NCBI GenBank assembly: GCA_951812535.1
Contig: CATOSK010000001.1
Span: 62,001 to 126,000 of the forward strand
DNA length: 64,000 nucleotides
Direction: 5' to 3'
From: an uncultured Dehalococcoidia bacterium
GTDB lineage: Bacteria > Chloroflexota > Dehalococcoidia > Lucifugimonadales > UBA3495
Part shown: positions 7,920-17,109 of the stretch, piece after piece
Numbering within the stretch: the first letter of the stretch is position 1
How the letters are laid out: each line of letters begins with the position of its first letter
Notes under the pieces: generated by a model
Database searches by the model: none
Seen by the model: only the letters and a program-made list of their open reading frames with translations
Told to the model about the DNA's origin: nothing
Made by a program: the position numbers and the translations under genes

Positions 7920-8202
7920 ATTCCAATTCGCTCGGGCGGCTGTAAGGTTGGGTGGTGGCTCGTTCCGAACAGTCGCCTCTTTCGGGCCCAAGTTAGGTAA
8001 CTTGTCTAAGGGCACTTGTCGGCTCCAGCCGCCTCTCGCTCCGGCCAGTGGCCGGGAACTCTCTTTCTAAATCGCTCGGGCGGCTGAAAGGTTTGGTGGT
8101 GGCTCGTTCTGAACAGCTGCCTCTTTCGGGCCCAAGTTAGGTAACCTGTCCGAGAGCCCCAGTCGGCGGGGCCCCCAATGGCTCCGCCTTGGGGGTTGGT
8201 CT
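7920..8202. repeat. Complex intergenic repeat, locus 2
   Basis: Diverged, reshuffled copy of the repeat at 4999-5223. Two versions of the TCGCTCGGGCGGCTG..AAGGTTGGGTGGTGGCTC unit start at about 7927 and 8071. Two versions of the GAACAGTCGCCTCTTTC...GGTAACTTGTC unit follow. One CAGCCGCCTCTCGCTCCGG block is at 8025-8045. A terminal hairpin CCCCCAA/TTGGGGG spans about 8172-8195. It sits between a minus-strand desulfurase and a plus-strand peptidase. Confidence 0.8.
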
Positions 8203-8213
8203 GACGAATATAC

Positions 8214-8219
8214 TATAAT
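8214..8219 (+). promoter_or_regulatory. Candidate -10 box for the aminopeptidase gene
   Basis: A perfect TATAAT lies about 130 nt before the peptidase start and just beyond the complex repeat. The best -35 match, TTGGGG at 8189-8194, is 19 nt upstream and overlaps the repeat hairpin, so the promoter may be partly built from repeat sequence. Confidence 0.4.
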
Positions 8220-8349
8220 GGCGTACCGGATGATGCTCTGGTAGGAGAACGATACCACTCTAATCGGATTTGCCCCGGGCCGCAACCGGGCGGGGAATCC
8301 GGTAAACTTGTGAAGGACGTATGAAACCTGTGAAACCCAGGAGGTCGGC

Positions 8350-9708
8350 ATGACTGGAAATTCTTCCAACGGCGGGGCGCTGACGGCGGGCCAGGTGGCG
8401 GAGTTCGATGAGCGGTTCCGCAGCGATCCGAAAAGCAACCTGATGCAGAACGTGGTGACGCGGCGGGACGTGAATGAGGTCGCCCTGGACCATTCCATTG
8501 TCAGGGAAGCGGAGCACACCTTTTCGACGAGGCTGGACGACTGGTCGGTGACGAACCAGGCCCGTTCCGGCCGCTGCTGGATGTTCGCCGGCCTGAACAT
8601 GTTCCGGGTGGACAGCAAGGGAGTGCTGAACGTGAAGGAGTTCGAGTTCAGCCAGAACTACGTCATGTTCTGGGACAAGCTGGAACGGGCCAACTTCCTG
8701 CTGGAAGCCATTGTCGAGACGGCGGACCGTCCGGTGGACGATCGGACAGTGGCGTGGCTGCTGTCCCGGGGCGTGGAGGACGGCGGGCAGTGGGATATGT
8801 TCGTGAACCTGGTCCGCAAGCACGGCGTCGTTCCCAAGTCGGTGATGCCGGAAACGGAGAGTTCCAGCAACACGATGCGAATGAACGCGATGCTGAACTA
8901 CCAGTACCGGCAGGGAGCCAAGCGCATCCGCGACCTGTACGCCACGGAAGCGGGGGTTGACGAGCTGAGGGACTGCAAGCAGGGGTGCCTGAACGCCATC
9001 TACCAGATTCTGAGCATCCACCTAGGGACGCCGCCGACGCAGTTCTACTGGCAGTGGCGGGACCGGGACAATGAGTTCCGCCGGGACGGGGAGATTACTC
9101 CCCAGGAGTTTGCGGAAAGGTACGTGACGACTCCCATGGAGGAGTATGTCTGCCTGGTGCATGATCCGAGGGAAAGCAGTCCCGAGGGGCGTACCTTCAC
9201 GATCCAGTACCTGGGAAACGTGGTGGACGGCGGCGCGGTGAAATACCTGAACGTGGACATCGAGCTGATCAAGTCCATCGCCCAGCGATTGCTGGAGGAG
9301 GGCAAGCCGGTCTGGATGGGCTGCGACACGGGGAAGCAGATGGACCGGGACAAGGGTTTGTGGGACGCGGAGCTGTTCGATTACGCCGGGGTTTACGGGA
9401 CCGATTTTTCCCTGGACAAGGCGGCGCGGCTGGAGTACCAGCAAACGCGGATGACCCACGCGATGCTCTTCACCGGCGTGGACGTGGTGGACGGGAAGCC
9501 GCGGCGGTGGCGGGTGGAGAACAGCTGGGACGACAAGGTGGGGGACAAGGGTTTCTGCCTGATGAACGACTCCTCGTTCGCCGAGTATATGTTCGAGATT
9601 GCCGCTCCCAAGAGCTATCTGCCGCAGGAGCTGCAGGACGCCTGGGACCAGGCTCCGATAGAGCTGCCGCCGTGGGACCCAATGGGATCGCTGGCGGTTG
9701 ACGGTTAG
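8350..9708 (+). CDS. pepC: C1-family aminopeptidase (bleomycin hydrolase/PepC type)
   Basis: Cytosolic cysteine aminopeptidase of 452 residues, full length for the family. The papain-like triad is visible: Gln70, nucleophile Cys76 in GRCWMF, His370 in MTHAMLF and Asn391 in VENSWDD. Family members are usually homohexameric barrels that trim short peptides from the N terminus. The ATG has AGGAGG 7 nt upstream. An oligopeptide ABC importer follows on the same strand, so imported peptides are plausible substrates. A palindromic repeat separates the two. Confidence 0.93.
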   Translation: MTGNSSNGGALTAGQVAEFDERFRSDPKSNLMQNVVTRRDVNEVALDHSIVREAEHTFSTRLDDWSVTNQARSGRCWMFAGLNMFRVDSKGVLNVKEFEFSQNYVMFWDKLERANFLLEAIVETADRPVDDRTVAWLLSRGVEDGGQWDMFVNLVRKHGVVPKSVMPETESSSNTMRMNAMLNYQYRQGAKRIRDLYATEAGVDELRDCKQGCLNAIYQILSIHLGTPPTQFYWQWRDRDNEFRRDGEITPQEFAERYVTTPMEEYVCLVHDPRESSPEGRTFTIQYLGNVVDGGAVKYLNVDIELIKSIAQRLLEEGKPVWMGCDTGKQMDRDKGLWDAELFDYAGVYGTDFSLDKAARLEYQQTRMTHAMLFTGVDVVDGKPRRWRVENSWDDKVGDKGFCLMNDSSFAEYMFEIAAPKSYLPQELQDAWDQAPIELPPWDPMGSLAVDG

Positions 9709-9726
9709 GTGCGATCAAGGTTTGAG

Positions 9727-9762
9727 GGTTACGTTGGGGGATGAATCCCCCAAACCCCCTGA
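9727..9762 (+). repeat. 3'-end palindromic repeat, copy 3
   Basis: Element GGTTACGTTGGGGGATGAAT followed by CCCCCAAACCCCCTGA, starting 19 nt after the peptidase stop. It matches the copy after the enolase gene at nearly every position. Confidence 0.65.
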
Positions 9763-9801
9763 GTAAAGGGGATGGAATTTGGCAAGCGGTCAGGTGGGTT
9801 T

Positions 9802-11847
9802 ATGATTCGTTTCGCGGCTGGGTTCCGAGGGGTATGGATCGGGTTGGCGCTGTTGCTGGTGCTGTCGCTGGGGATGCTGGGGTGTGCCCGGGAGGTGATC
9901 AAGGAGGTCGAAGTGGTGGCGACGCCGACGCCGGGAGGTGCGCCGGAGGCGCAAGCCCCGGGTGGGGAGCCAGCGGCGATGCCGGAAACCCAGCCGGAAA
10001 CTGCCGCCCGACCGGAAAACACCGCTGCTGGGCAAGCAGCGGCGGGGCCCAGCGATCCGGTCTACAAGCTGGGGATTTTTTCGGACCTGACGACGGCCAA
10101 CTACTGGTCCTACCTGGGTTCCAGCGGCGACGGCACGATCTGGAACGGGTACGTGCTGGGAGGGAGCCAGGCTTCTCTGTTCACCTATTCGGACCAGCGG
10201 TTTGATTGGGTGCCCTCCCTGGCGGCGGACTTTCCGACGCCGCTGCAGGGAGAGACCGTTGATGGGCAGACCATGTGGACGTCGGAGGTGACCCTCAAGG
10301 AGGGCATGACGTGGACCGACGGCAATCCGGTCACCGCCGAGGACTTCGTGTTCACGGTCCAGACGGTGCTGGACCTGGAGCTGTCGGCCAACTGGGCCGG
10401 CATAGTGGACACCGAGTTCGTGGAGAAGGTGGAGGCGCCGGAACCCTACAAGGTGAAGGTGTACTTCAAGAAGAAGCCGGGGCTGTCCATCTGGCAGTTC
10501 GGGCTGGCCTTCTGCCCGATCCTGTCCCAGGCATACTGGGAGCCAGTGGTGACGGAGGCCAGGGGTAAGGGGGAGATCCTGGAGCAGCAAAAGTTCCTGT
10601 TCTCCCACGTCCCGGAGAACGAACCGTCGGCGGGCGGGTACATATTCGAGAAGTGGGAGAAGGCGGCCTTCGCGGAGAAGACGAAGAACGAGGACTACTA
10701 CTTCTCCGGGGTGACGGTTACGGAGTATGAGAACGGGGCGTACACGGAATCCAAGCCGGGTCAGTTCGAGTTCTCCGCCTACGGGGAGCCGACCGGCAAC
10801 AAGATTTTGGAGTACACCAACGGGCCCCACGCGGACGCCACGATCCACAGCATCTACGGCAACCAGGAAACGGCAGTGCTGGCGCTGAACAAGGGAGACA
10901 TCGACTTCATCATGAACCCGCTGGGTCTACAGAAGGGCCTGCAAGCCCAGCTGGAAGGGGAGGAGAAGGTCTCCATCGTGGAGAATGCGTCCAACGGGTT
11001 CCGGTACCTGGGGTTCAACGTGCGCAAGGCTCCCATGGACGACATAGCGTTTAGAAAAGCCGTGGCAACCCTTATCGACAAGGAGTTCATCACAGGGACG
11101 GTGCTGCAGGGGGTGGCCATCCCCATGTATACGACTGTGGCCGAGGGCAACGGCTTCTGGTACAACCCGGACGTGGAGTTCACCGGGAAGGGGCTGTCCC
11201 GGCCGGAGCGAGTGGCGGAGGCGGTGAAGATCCTCAAGGGCGCCGGGTACACCTTCGAGAAGGAACCGGTGGTCAGCGAGGACGGCAACTTCATGGAGCA
11301 GGAGGGCGAGGGACTGCGGATGCCCAACGGGGAGCCGATGGAGGAACTGACTCTGATGGCCCCGTCGGCGGGCTACGATCCGCTGCGTTCGACCTTTGCC
11401 ATCTGGATCGAGCGGTGGCTGAACGACGCTGGTATTCCGGTGAAAGCGCAACTGACCGGGTTCAACGTCATCGTGGAGCGTTTGAGCGACCACGAAAACC
11501 TGGAAATGTGGATGCTGGGCTGGGGCCTGTCCCTGTATCCCGACTACCTGGAGGCCTTCTTCCACTCGCGGCACGGCGGAGAGGACGGGCTGAATGTGGG
11601 TGGGTACAGCAATCCGGAGTTTGACAGGCTGGCGGACGCGCTCCTAGAGGAGACGGACCTGGAGGAAGCCAGAGGGCTGGTCTTCCAAATGCAGGAGTTC
11701 CTGGCGGATGACCTGCCCTACGTGGTGCTGTTCACAACACCTCTGATAGAGGCGTACCGGGCGGACCGGCTGGAGTTTCCTTACACGACGGTGCTGGACG
11801 GCGTCCAGGACCAGGGCGGTCTGACGACGACGGTAGTCCTGAAGTAA
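9802..11847 (+). CDS. Oligopeptide ABC transporter substrate-binding lipoprotein (SBP family 5)
   Basis: Captures peptides or similar ligands outside the membrane and delivers them to the permeases encoded next. The chosen ATG gives a classical lipoprotein signal: MIRFAAGFRG, a Leu-rich core, then LGMLGC with the lipidated Cys at residue 28. An in-frame ATG 30 nt earlier has only an abutting AAAGGGG and lengthens the n-region. A Thr/Pro/Ala/Glu-rich linker follows to about residue 85. The SBP_bac_5 domain includes VTLKEGMTWTDGNPVTAEDF, a family hallmark. 681 residues is long but normal for this class. First gene of a five-gene ABC operon. Confidence 0.9.
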   Translation: MIRFAAGFRGVWIGLALLLVLSLGMLGCAREVIKEVEVVATPTPGGAPEAQAPGGEPAAMPETQPETAARPENTAAGQAAAGPSDPVYKLGIFSDLTTANYWSYLGSSGDGTIWNGYVLGGSQASLFTYSDQRFDWVPSLAADFPTPLQGETVDGQTMWTSEVTLKEGMTWTDGNPVTAEDFVFTVQTVLDLELSANWAGIVDTEFVEKVEAPEPYKVKVYFKKKPGLSIWQFGLAFCPILSQAYWEPVVTEARGKGEILEQQKFLFSHVPENEPSAGGYIFEKWEKAAFAEKTKNEDYYFSGVTVTEYENGAYTESKPGQFEFSAYGEPTGNKILEYTNGPHADATIHSIYGNQETAVLALNKGDIDFIMNPLGLQKGLQAQLEGEEKVSIVENASNGFRYLGFNVRKAPMDDIAFRKAVATLIDKEFITGTVLQGVAIPMYTTVAEGNGFWYNPDVEFTGKGLSRPERVAEAVKILKGAGYTFEKEPVVSEDGNFMEQEGEGLRMPNGEPMEELTLMAPSAGYDPLRSTFAIWIERWLNDAGIPVKAQLTGFNVIVERLSDHENLEMWMLGWGLSLYPDYLEAFFHSRHGGEDGLNVGGYSNPEFDRLADALLEETDLEEARGLVFQMQEFLADDLPYVVLFTTPLIEAYRADRLEFPYTTVLDGVQDQGGLTTTVVLK

Positions 11848-11871
11848 CACAGGGGCGAGGCGGGGCGGACT

Positions 11872-13023
11872 ATGGCGGGTTACCTGGCACGGCGGTTTGG
11901 CCAGATAGTGGTGACGCTTCTGGTGTTCGTCACGCTTGCCTTCTTCCTGATACAGGCGCAGCCTGGGAGCTACACTTCCTTCTATGCCCTCAATCCGGAG
12001 ATCGAGCCGGAGGTCAAGGCTCAGCTGGAGGCGAGCTTCGGCCTGGACCAACCGCTGTGGCGGCAGTTTCTCTCCCATCTCCAGAACTACGCCACCCTGA
12101 ACTTCGGGGTGTCCTTCGGGCATTACCCCCGGCCGGTCATCGACGTGATCCTGGAACGGTTGCCGCGGACTGCGGTGCTTTTCCTGACGGCCACGGTGGT
12201 CTCCTTCTACGCGGGGTTCCTGCTTGGGAAGACCATCGCGTGGCGGCGCGGCGGCGTCATGGAGTACACGGCCACGGTGTCCGGCGTGCTGCTGTTCACG
12301 ATGTTCACGCCCTGGTTCGGGCTGATGATGATCTGGCTGTTCGCCTTCCAGCTGGGGTGGTTTCCGCTGGGGAAGTTCCTGGACCCTTCCCTGTGGCGTG
12401 GATCGCCGGTGGATGCCAACATGGTGTTCACCAGTATGATTGTCACCGCAATGGCGTGGGGGCTGGCAGTCCTGGTTGCGACGCTGGCGGCGCGGCGCTG
12501 GGCGCCGGGCAATGAGGGACGGGTTATCCTGGCCGGGTTTGGACTGGCATTAGCGGCCGGCCTGGCGGCATGGTGGTTGTCCGGCGTGGGGCACCTGGCG
12601 TGGGACATCCTGCGGCACATGGCGCTTCCGGTGGGGACGCTGACGCTAATCTCCTTCGGGGGGACGATGCTCCTGACCCGGAACAGCATGCTGGAAACAA
12701 TCCGGGAAGACTTCGTGACGGTGGCCCGGGCCAAGGGTCTGCCGGAGCGGACGGTGCGGGACCGGCACGCGGCCCGCAACGCCCTGCTGCCGGTGGTGAC
12801 CAGCCTGGTCTTCAGCCTGGCATTCGCTGTTGACGGGAGCGTAATCATCGAGTCTATTTTCTCCTGGCCGGGGATGGGCCGAGCACTGCTGGACGCGGTC
12901 CTGAAGGAGGACATGCCGCTGGCGCTGGGAGCGTTCGTGCTGCTGGGGGTGATGACCCTGGTGGCGCACCTGATCGCGGACGTGCTGTACGTCTACCTGG
13001 ACCCCCGGGTGAGGTACCAGTGA
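11872..13023 (+). CDS. Oligopeptide ABC transporter permease (DppB/OppB type)
   Basis: Inner-membrane subunit with the typical N-terminal segment (YLARRFGQIVVTLLVFVTLAFF), a DppB-like periplasmic loop, and the EAA ATPase-contact motif in ARAKGLPERTVRDRHAARNALLP near the C terminus. Between the central membrane spans and the EAA region is an extra hydrophobic pair (about residues 183-245), making the protein 383 residues against the usual 310-340. Lies 24 nt after the binding-protein gene and overlaps the next permease by 4 nt. Confidence 0.92.
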   Translation: MAGYLARRFGQIVVTLLVFVTLAFFLIQAQPGSYTSFYALNPEIEPEVKAQLEASFGLDQPLWRQFLSHLQNYATLNFGVSFGHYPRPVIDVILERLPRTAVLFLTATVVSFYAGFLLGKTIAWRRGGVMEYTATVSGVLLFTMFTPWFGLMMIWLFAFQLGWFPLGKFLDPSLWRGSPVDANMVFTSMIVTAMAWGLAVLVATLAARRWAPGNEGRVILAGFGLALAAGLAAWWLSGVGHLAWDILRHMALPVGTLTLISFGGTMLLTRNSMLETIREDFVTVARAKGLPERTVRDRHAARNALLPVVTSLVFSLAFAVDGSVIIESIFSWPGMGRALLDAVLKEDMPLALGAFVLLGVMTLVAHLIADVLYVYLDPRVRYQ

Positions 13024-14036
13024 CGGCGCCGGTGGTCCCAGGGCCCGGTGTTTCCGGCGAAGGTCCCGGAGGATGGGACTTTCCCGAAGAGGCGGCGGTG
13101 CCAGGGCGTTTCGGAGTGCAACTGGCCAGGCTGAGGGTGGCGTGGGCGACGTTCCGGGGTGCGTGGGCGATATTCGCGGCCAGCAGGATCGGGGTAATTG
13201 GGCTGATTATCATTGCAGCGTTTGCGTTGTTCGCCCTGGCGCACCCAATCCTGATGAACACCGTGTGGGACCGGTCGGTGTACGATCCGATAACGGGGTA
13301 CGGGTTTGACGAGTTCGAGCACCCGGCCCAGCCGTCGAGCGCACACCTGCTGGGTACGGACTCGCTGGGCCGGGACGTTTTAAGCCAACTGATGTCCAGC
13401 GCGGGCTCAGAGTTCCTCCTGGGGATCACGGCGGCGCTGGTGACCGTGGTAATCGCCACCAGCATCGGGGCAATCGCGGCGTATTACGGCGGCGTGGTGG
13501 ACGCGCTGCTGATGCGGTTGGCGGACATCATCATCATGCTGCCCACCATCTCGCTGCTGATAGTCCTCACGGCCCTGTTCGACCTGAACCTGATGCAGCT
13601 GGCCCTGGTTCTGGGAATCCTGGCGGGATTCGGAGGGACGGCTATTGTCCTGAAATCACAGGCGTTGAGCATCAAGGTAAAGCCGTACATCGAAGCGGCG
13701 CGGGTGGCTGGCGGCGGACATATTCACATCATTTTCGTTCATATCGTGCCCAATCTGCTGCCGTTGTCGCTGCTGTACATGATGTTCACCGTGACCGGCG
13801 CGATATTTTCCGAGGCCGTGCTGTCCTACTTCGGCATCCTGAACATTCGGATGAGCTGGGGAATCATGATCCACACGGCTTCGACGGGAGGATACCTGCT
13901 GGGCGGGGTCGAGTACTGGTGGCTGATAGTCCCCGCCGGAGCGTCCATAACCCTGCTGTGCAGCGCATTCTACCTGGTGGGGAGAGCGCTGGACGAAGTA
14001 GTGAATCCCCGTTTGCGGCGGCAGTACGATGGGTGA
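13020..14036 (+). CDS. Oligopeptide ABC transporter permease (DppC/OppC type)
   Basis: 338-residue second permease. A soluble N-terminal stretch of about 50 residues precedes the first span, then GTDSLGRDVLSQLMSSAGSEFLLG, the diagnostic DppC motif. The EAA loop is ARVAGGGHIHIIFVHIVPNLLP. Starts with GTG overlapping the upstream TGA (GTGA) and its end overlaps the first ATPase gene by 8 nt, so the operon is tightly coupled. Confidence 0.93.
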   Translation: MTAPVVPGPGVSGEGPGGWDFPEEAAVPGRFGVQLARLRVAWATFRGAWAIFAASRIGVIGLIIIAAFALFALAHPILMNTVWDRSVYDPITGYGFDEFEHPAQPSSAHLLGTDSLGRDVLSQLMSSAGSEFLLGITAALVTVVIATSIGAIAAYYGGVVDALLMRLADIIIMLPTISLLIVLTALFDLNLMQLALVLGILAGFGGTAIVLKSQALSIKVKPYIEAARVAGGGHIHIIFVHIVPNLLPLSLLYMMFTVTGAIFSEAVLSYFGILNIRMSWGIMIHTASTGGYLLGGVEYWWLIVPAGASITLLCSAFYLVGRALDEVVNPRLRRQYDG

Positions 14037-15081
14037 AACCGCGAGCGTCGCGACGGGGCCGGTAAGGGAGCGGGCCGCCCTTTCCGTGGAAGGCCTGACG
14101 ATGCACTACCTGACGCGGCACGGGACGGTGCGGGCGGTGGATGGAGTGTCCTTCGGACTGGAGCCGGGCGGATCCATGGGCCTGGTCGGCGAGTCGGGGT
14201 GCGGCAAGAGCAGCATTGCGCTGTCGCTGATGAACCTGCTGCCGGACAACGGGCGCCTGATTTCCGGGCGGGTGATGCTGGGCGGTGAGGACCTGCTGGC
14301 AATGGAGGGCAGCGAAGTCCGAGATTTCCGGTGGCGGCGCGTGGCCATGGTGTTCCAGGCGGCGATGAACGCCATGGACCCGGTGTACCGGGTGGGGGAC
14401 CAGATAGTAGAAGCAATCCAGAACCACGGGTTGGAAACGCGGAAAGACGCGGCCCGGGAAAGGGTGGCGCGCTTGTTTGACGTGGTGGGACTGCCTCGCC
14501 CGGTGATGACCCGTTTTCCCCACGAGCTGAGCGGGGGGATGCGGCAGCGGGCGATGATCGCCATGGCGTTGAGCTGCGAGCCGGACCTGATAATCGCCGA
14601 TGAGCCCACCACCGCGCTGGACGTTATCGTGCAGGACCGCATCCTGCGGGAATTAAAGCGGATCCAGCAGGAACTGGGGATGAGCATGCTGTACATCACC
14701 CACGACATAGCGGTGGTGGCGGAGGTGACGGAACGGACGGGGGTGATGTATGCGGGGCAACTGGTGGAATTGGGGGATACGTCCCAATTGTTCCGGCAGG
14801 CGATGCATCCCTACACCAAGGCCCTCTTGTCCTCCTTCCCAAGCGTGGCGGGAGAGAAACGGCACCTGGAGACATTGGCCGGGGAGCCGCCGAACCTGAT
14901 TCAACCGCCGCCGGGATGCCGGTTCCATCCCCGCTGTCCGCTGGCGACGGACATCTGCCGGACGGCCATGCCCCCCCTGGTGGAGTTTGCCGGTGGGTGG
15001 GCAGCGTGCTGGCATCCCCTGGTGGGAGAGGAGCCGGACCCAGAGCTGGTTGCGGAAGAGGCGGGCCGGGATGGCGCGTGA
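14029..15081 (+). CDS. Oligopeptide ABC transporter ATPase (DppD/OppD type)
   Basis: 350-residue ATPase that powers the importer. Walker A GESGCGKSS is at residues 54-62, the signature LSGGMRQR about 100 residues on, then Walker B LIIADEPTTALD and switch His in YITHD. The C-terminal oligopeptide/dipeptide domain has the Cys cluster CRFHPRCPLATDIC seen in D-type subunits, which often binds a [4Fe-4S] cluster. Pairs with the second ATPase, whose start overlaps its end. Confidence 0.94.
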   Translation: MGETASVATGPVRERAALSVEGLTMHYLTRHGTVRAVDGVSFGLEPGGSMGLVGESGCGKSSIALSLMNLLPDNGRLISGRVMLGGEDLLAMEGSEVRDFRWRRVAMVFQAAMNAMDPVYRVGDQIVEAIQNHGLETRKDAARERVARLFDVVGLPRPVMTRFPHELSGGMRQRAMIAMALSCEPDLIIADEPTTALDVIVQDRILRELKRIQQELGMSMLYITHDIAVVAEVTERTGVMYAGQLVELGDTSQLFRQAMHPYTKALLSSFPSVAGEKRHLETLAGEPPNLIQPPPGCRFHPRCPLATDICRTAMPPLVEFAGGWAACWHPLVGEEPDPELVAEEAGRDGA

Positions 15082-16141
15082 CATGACCGGTGCGGCCGGG
15101 GTCAATGGGCTATCCCAGGCCCTGGTCCGAGTGGAAGGGATGACCAAGCTCTTCCCGGTGGGCGGAGGTCTGCTGCGGGGGCCTACCGGATACGTTCACG
15201 CGGTGGACGAGGTGGACTTTGAGATTCTCCGGCGGGAAACGCTGGCACTGGTGGGGGAATCTGGGTCGGGAAAGACCACGGTGGGCAGGCTGCTGGTGAA
15301 GCTGCTGGAACCGACGGAGGGGCGGATACTCTTCCGGGGCTGGCCGGAGGAAGCCGGCCAGGGCGTGCGGGAGAGTGGGGGACAATCCGGCGGAATGGTG
15401 GACACGGCGACCCTGAAGGGTATGGATTTGAAGGGGTTCCGCCGGCAGACGCAGATGGTCTTCCAGGACCCCTATGAGTCGATGAATCCCCGCCGGACTG
15501 TCTTCGACACTGTGGCCGAGCCGCTGAACGTGCAGGGGATGGGGACGCGGCAGCAGCGCTTGGGCCGGGTTTCGGAACTGCTGGGGCTGGTGGGGTTGAC
15601 GCCGCCCTCAGCGTACCTGTTCCGGTTTCCCCACGAACTGTCCGGCGGGCAGCGGCAGCGAGTGGCGATTGCGCGGGCGCTGGTGGTAGGGCCATCCTTC
15701 GTGGTTGCCGACGAGCCGACATCAATGCTGGACGTTTCCATTCGTACCGGCATCATGACGCTGATGCAGGATCTGAGCGACCGCCTGGGGATTACCTACC
15801 TTTACGTTACACACGACCTGGCGGTGGCGCGGTACATGTGCCAGCGGATCGCGGTGATGTATTCCGGCAAGATTGTGGAACTGGGGGAAACGGAAGAACT
15901 CCTGAGCCATCCGCAACACCCGTACACGCGGGCGCTGTTGTCGGCGGTGCCGGTGCCGGACCCGGAGTACCAGAGGGAGCCGGTGGATATCCTGGGTGAG
16001 GTGACGGCCGCGGTGGACCCGCCGGACCGGTGCCGGTTCTATGACCGGTGTCCGGTTAGGGAGGATGTCTGCCGGGACAGTCCCCATCCGCTTCTGGAGG
16101 AAAAATCGCCGGGACACACGGTGGCATGTTACCGGGTGTAG
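15071..16141 (+). CDS. Oligopeptide ABC transporter ATPase (DppF/OppF type)
   Basis: Second ATPase, 356 residues from the ATG chosen because GAAGAGG lies 9-10 nt upstream. A longer frame would run deep into the preceding gene. Walker A GESGSGKTT, signature LSGGQRQRVAIARAL, Walker B VVADEPTSMLD and YVTHD are present. The C-terminal CRFYDRCPVREDVC motif matches its partner. Residues about 95-115 form a short Gly/Ser-rich insertion. Overlap of 11 nt with the first ATPase gene indicates coupled translation. Confidence 0.93.
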   Translation: MARDMTGAAGVNGLSQALVRVEGMTKLFPVGGGLLRGPTGYVHAVDEVDFEILRRETLALVGESGSGKTTVGRLLVKLLEPTEGRILFRGWPEEAGQGVRESGGQSGGMVDTATLKGMDLKGFRRQTQMVFQDPYESMNPRRTVFDTVAEPLNVQGMGTRQQRLGRVSELLGLVGLTPPSAYLFRFPHELSGGQRQRVAIARALVVGPSFVVADEPTSMLDVSIRTGIMTLMQDLSDRLGITYLYVTHDLAVARYMCQRIAVMYSGKIVELGETEELLSHPQHPYTRALLSAVPVPDPEYQREPVDILGEVTAAVDPPDRCRFYDRCPVREDVCRDSPHPLLEEKSPGHTVACYRV

Positions 16142-16190
16142 ACTGGGCGGCAGCGCCACGGCTTCCGAGGGTTGGGCTCCCGAGGGTTGT

Positions 16191-17069
16191 ATGAAGGTCC
16201 ACCTGGTAGACGGCACCTACGAACTCTTCCGTGCGTACTATGCCCTGCCATCCGCCAAGGCCCCGGACGGAAGGGAGGTGGCGGCCACCCGGGGGCTTAT
16301 CCAGACGCTGCTCACCCTGCTGAGACGGGACGACGTGACCCACGTGGGATGCGCTTTCGATCACGTGGTGGAGTCCTTCCGGAATGACCTGTTCGAAGGG
16401 TACAAGACGGGCGATGGGATGCCGGAGGACATCAAGGCGCAGTTCGGATTGGCGGAACGGGCGACCCTGTCCCTGGGCCTCGTCACCTGGCCGATGACGG
16501 AGTTCGAGGCTGACGACGCAATCGCAACCGGGGTGTTCCAGTGGAGAGACGATCCCCGGGTGGAGCAATTGGTGATTTGCTCGCCGGACAAGGACCTGGC
16601 CCAGATGGTTTCCGCCGACCGGGTAGTGGCATGGGACCGGCGGCGGGATATCGTGATTGATGAAGAAGGAGTGAGGGAGAAGTTTGGGGTCCTTCCGGTG
16701 TCAATCCCCGATTACCTGGCGCTGGTGGGAGACGCGGCGGACGGGTTTCCGGGGATTCCCCGGTGGGGAGCGAAGACCACGGCGCAGGTGCTGGAGAGGT
16801 ACGTCCGCCTGGAGGGCATCCCCGATGATCCGGCCGATTGGGAAGTGAAAGTGCGGGGAGCGAAGGCCGCTGCGGCGAGCTTGTCCGAGCGGCGGGAAGA
16901 GGCCGCATTGTACAAGCGGCTGGCCACGCTCCGGCTGGACGTTCCCCTACGGGAGGGTCTGGACGACCTGGATTGGAAGGGTGCGCGGCGGGAGGAGTAC
17001 CAGTCCCTATGCGACGAGCTGGGGTTCGGCGGGCTGAGGGATGCGCCGCACCGGTGGGCAGGAGAGTAG
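16191..17069 (+). CDS. 5'-3' exonuclease (FEN/Pol I N-terminal domain type)
   Basis: Stand-alone flap-nuclease-fold protein of 292 residues; cleaves 5' flaps or trims DNA from the 5' end with divalent metals. Motifs run in family order: VDGTYELFRAYYA with metal Asp7, the FDHVVESFRNDLFEGYK segment, an acidic EFEADDAIA, ICSPDKDLAQMV, and a helix-3-turn-helix at LVGDAADGFPGIPRWGAKTTAQVL. It lacks polymerase domains, so it is not a truncated Pol I but an ExoIX/SaFEN-like protein. The ATG is preceded by CGAGGGTTGT, a weak binding site. Lies 49 nt behind the ABC operon, probably by chance. Confidence 0.88.
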   Translation: MKVHLVDGTYELFRAYYALPSAKAPDGREVAATRGLIQTLLTLLRRDDVTHVGCAFDHVVESFRNDLFEGYKTGDGMPEDIKAQFGLAERATLSLGLVTWPMTEFEADDAIATGVFQWRDDPRVEQLVICSPDKDLAQMVSADRVVAWDRRRDIVIDEEGVREKFGVLPVSIPDYLALVGDAADGFPGIPRWGAKTTAQVLERYVRLEGIPDDPADWEVKVRGAKAAAASLSERREEAALYKRLATLRLDVPLREGLDDLDWKGARREEYQSLCDELGFGGLRDAPHRWAGE

Positions 17070-17109
17070 GCGGGGCACCAATCCGATGCAGGCAACCTGC
17101 CGACGCCGG

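Noticed and set aside
4999..8202. Cobalamin riboswitch or T-box in the complex repeats (GCCACTGG-like and GGTGGTGG-like strings)
   Set aside because: The conserved elements are not in the required order on either strand and no B12 box or tRNA-binding bulge can be built; the sequence behaves as a modular repeat.
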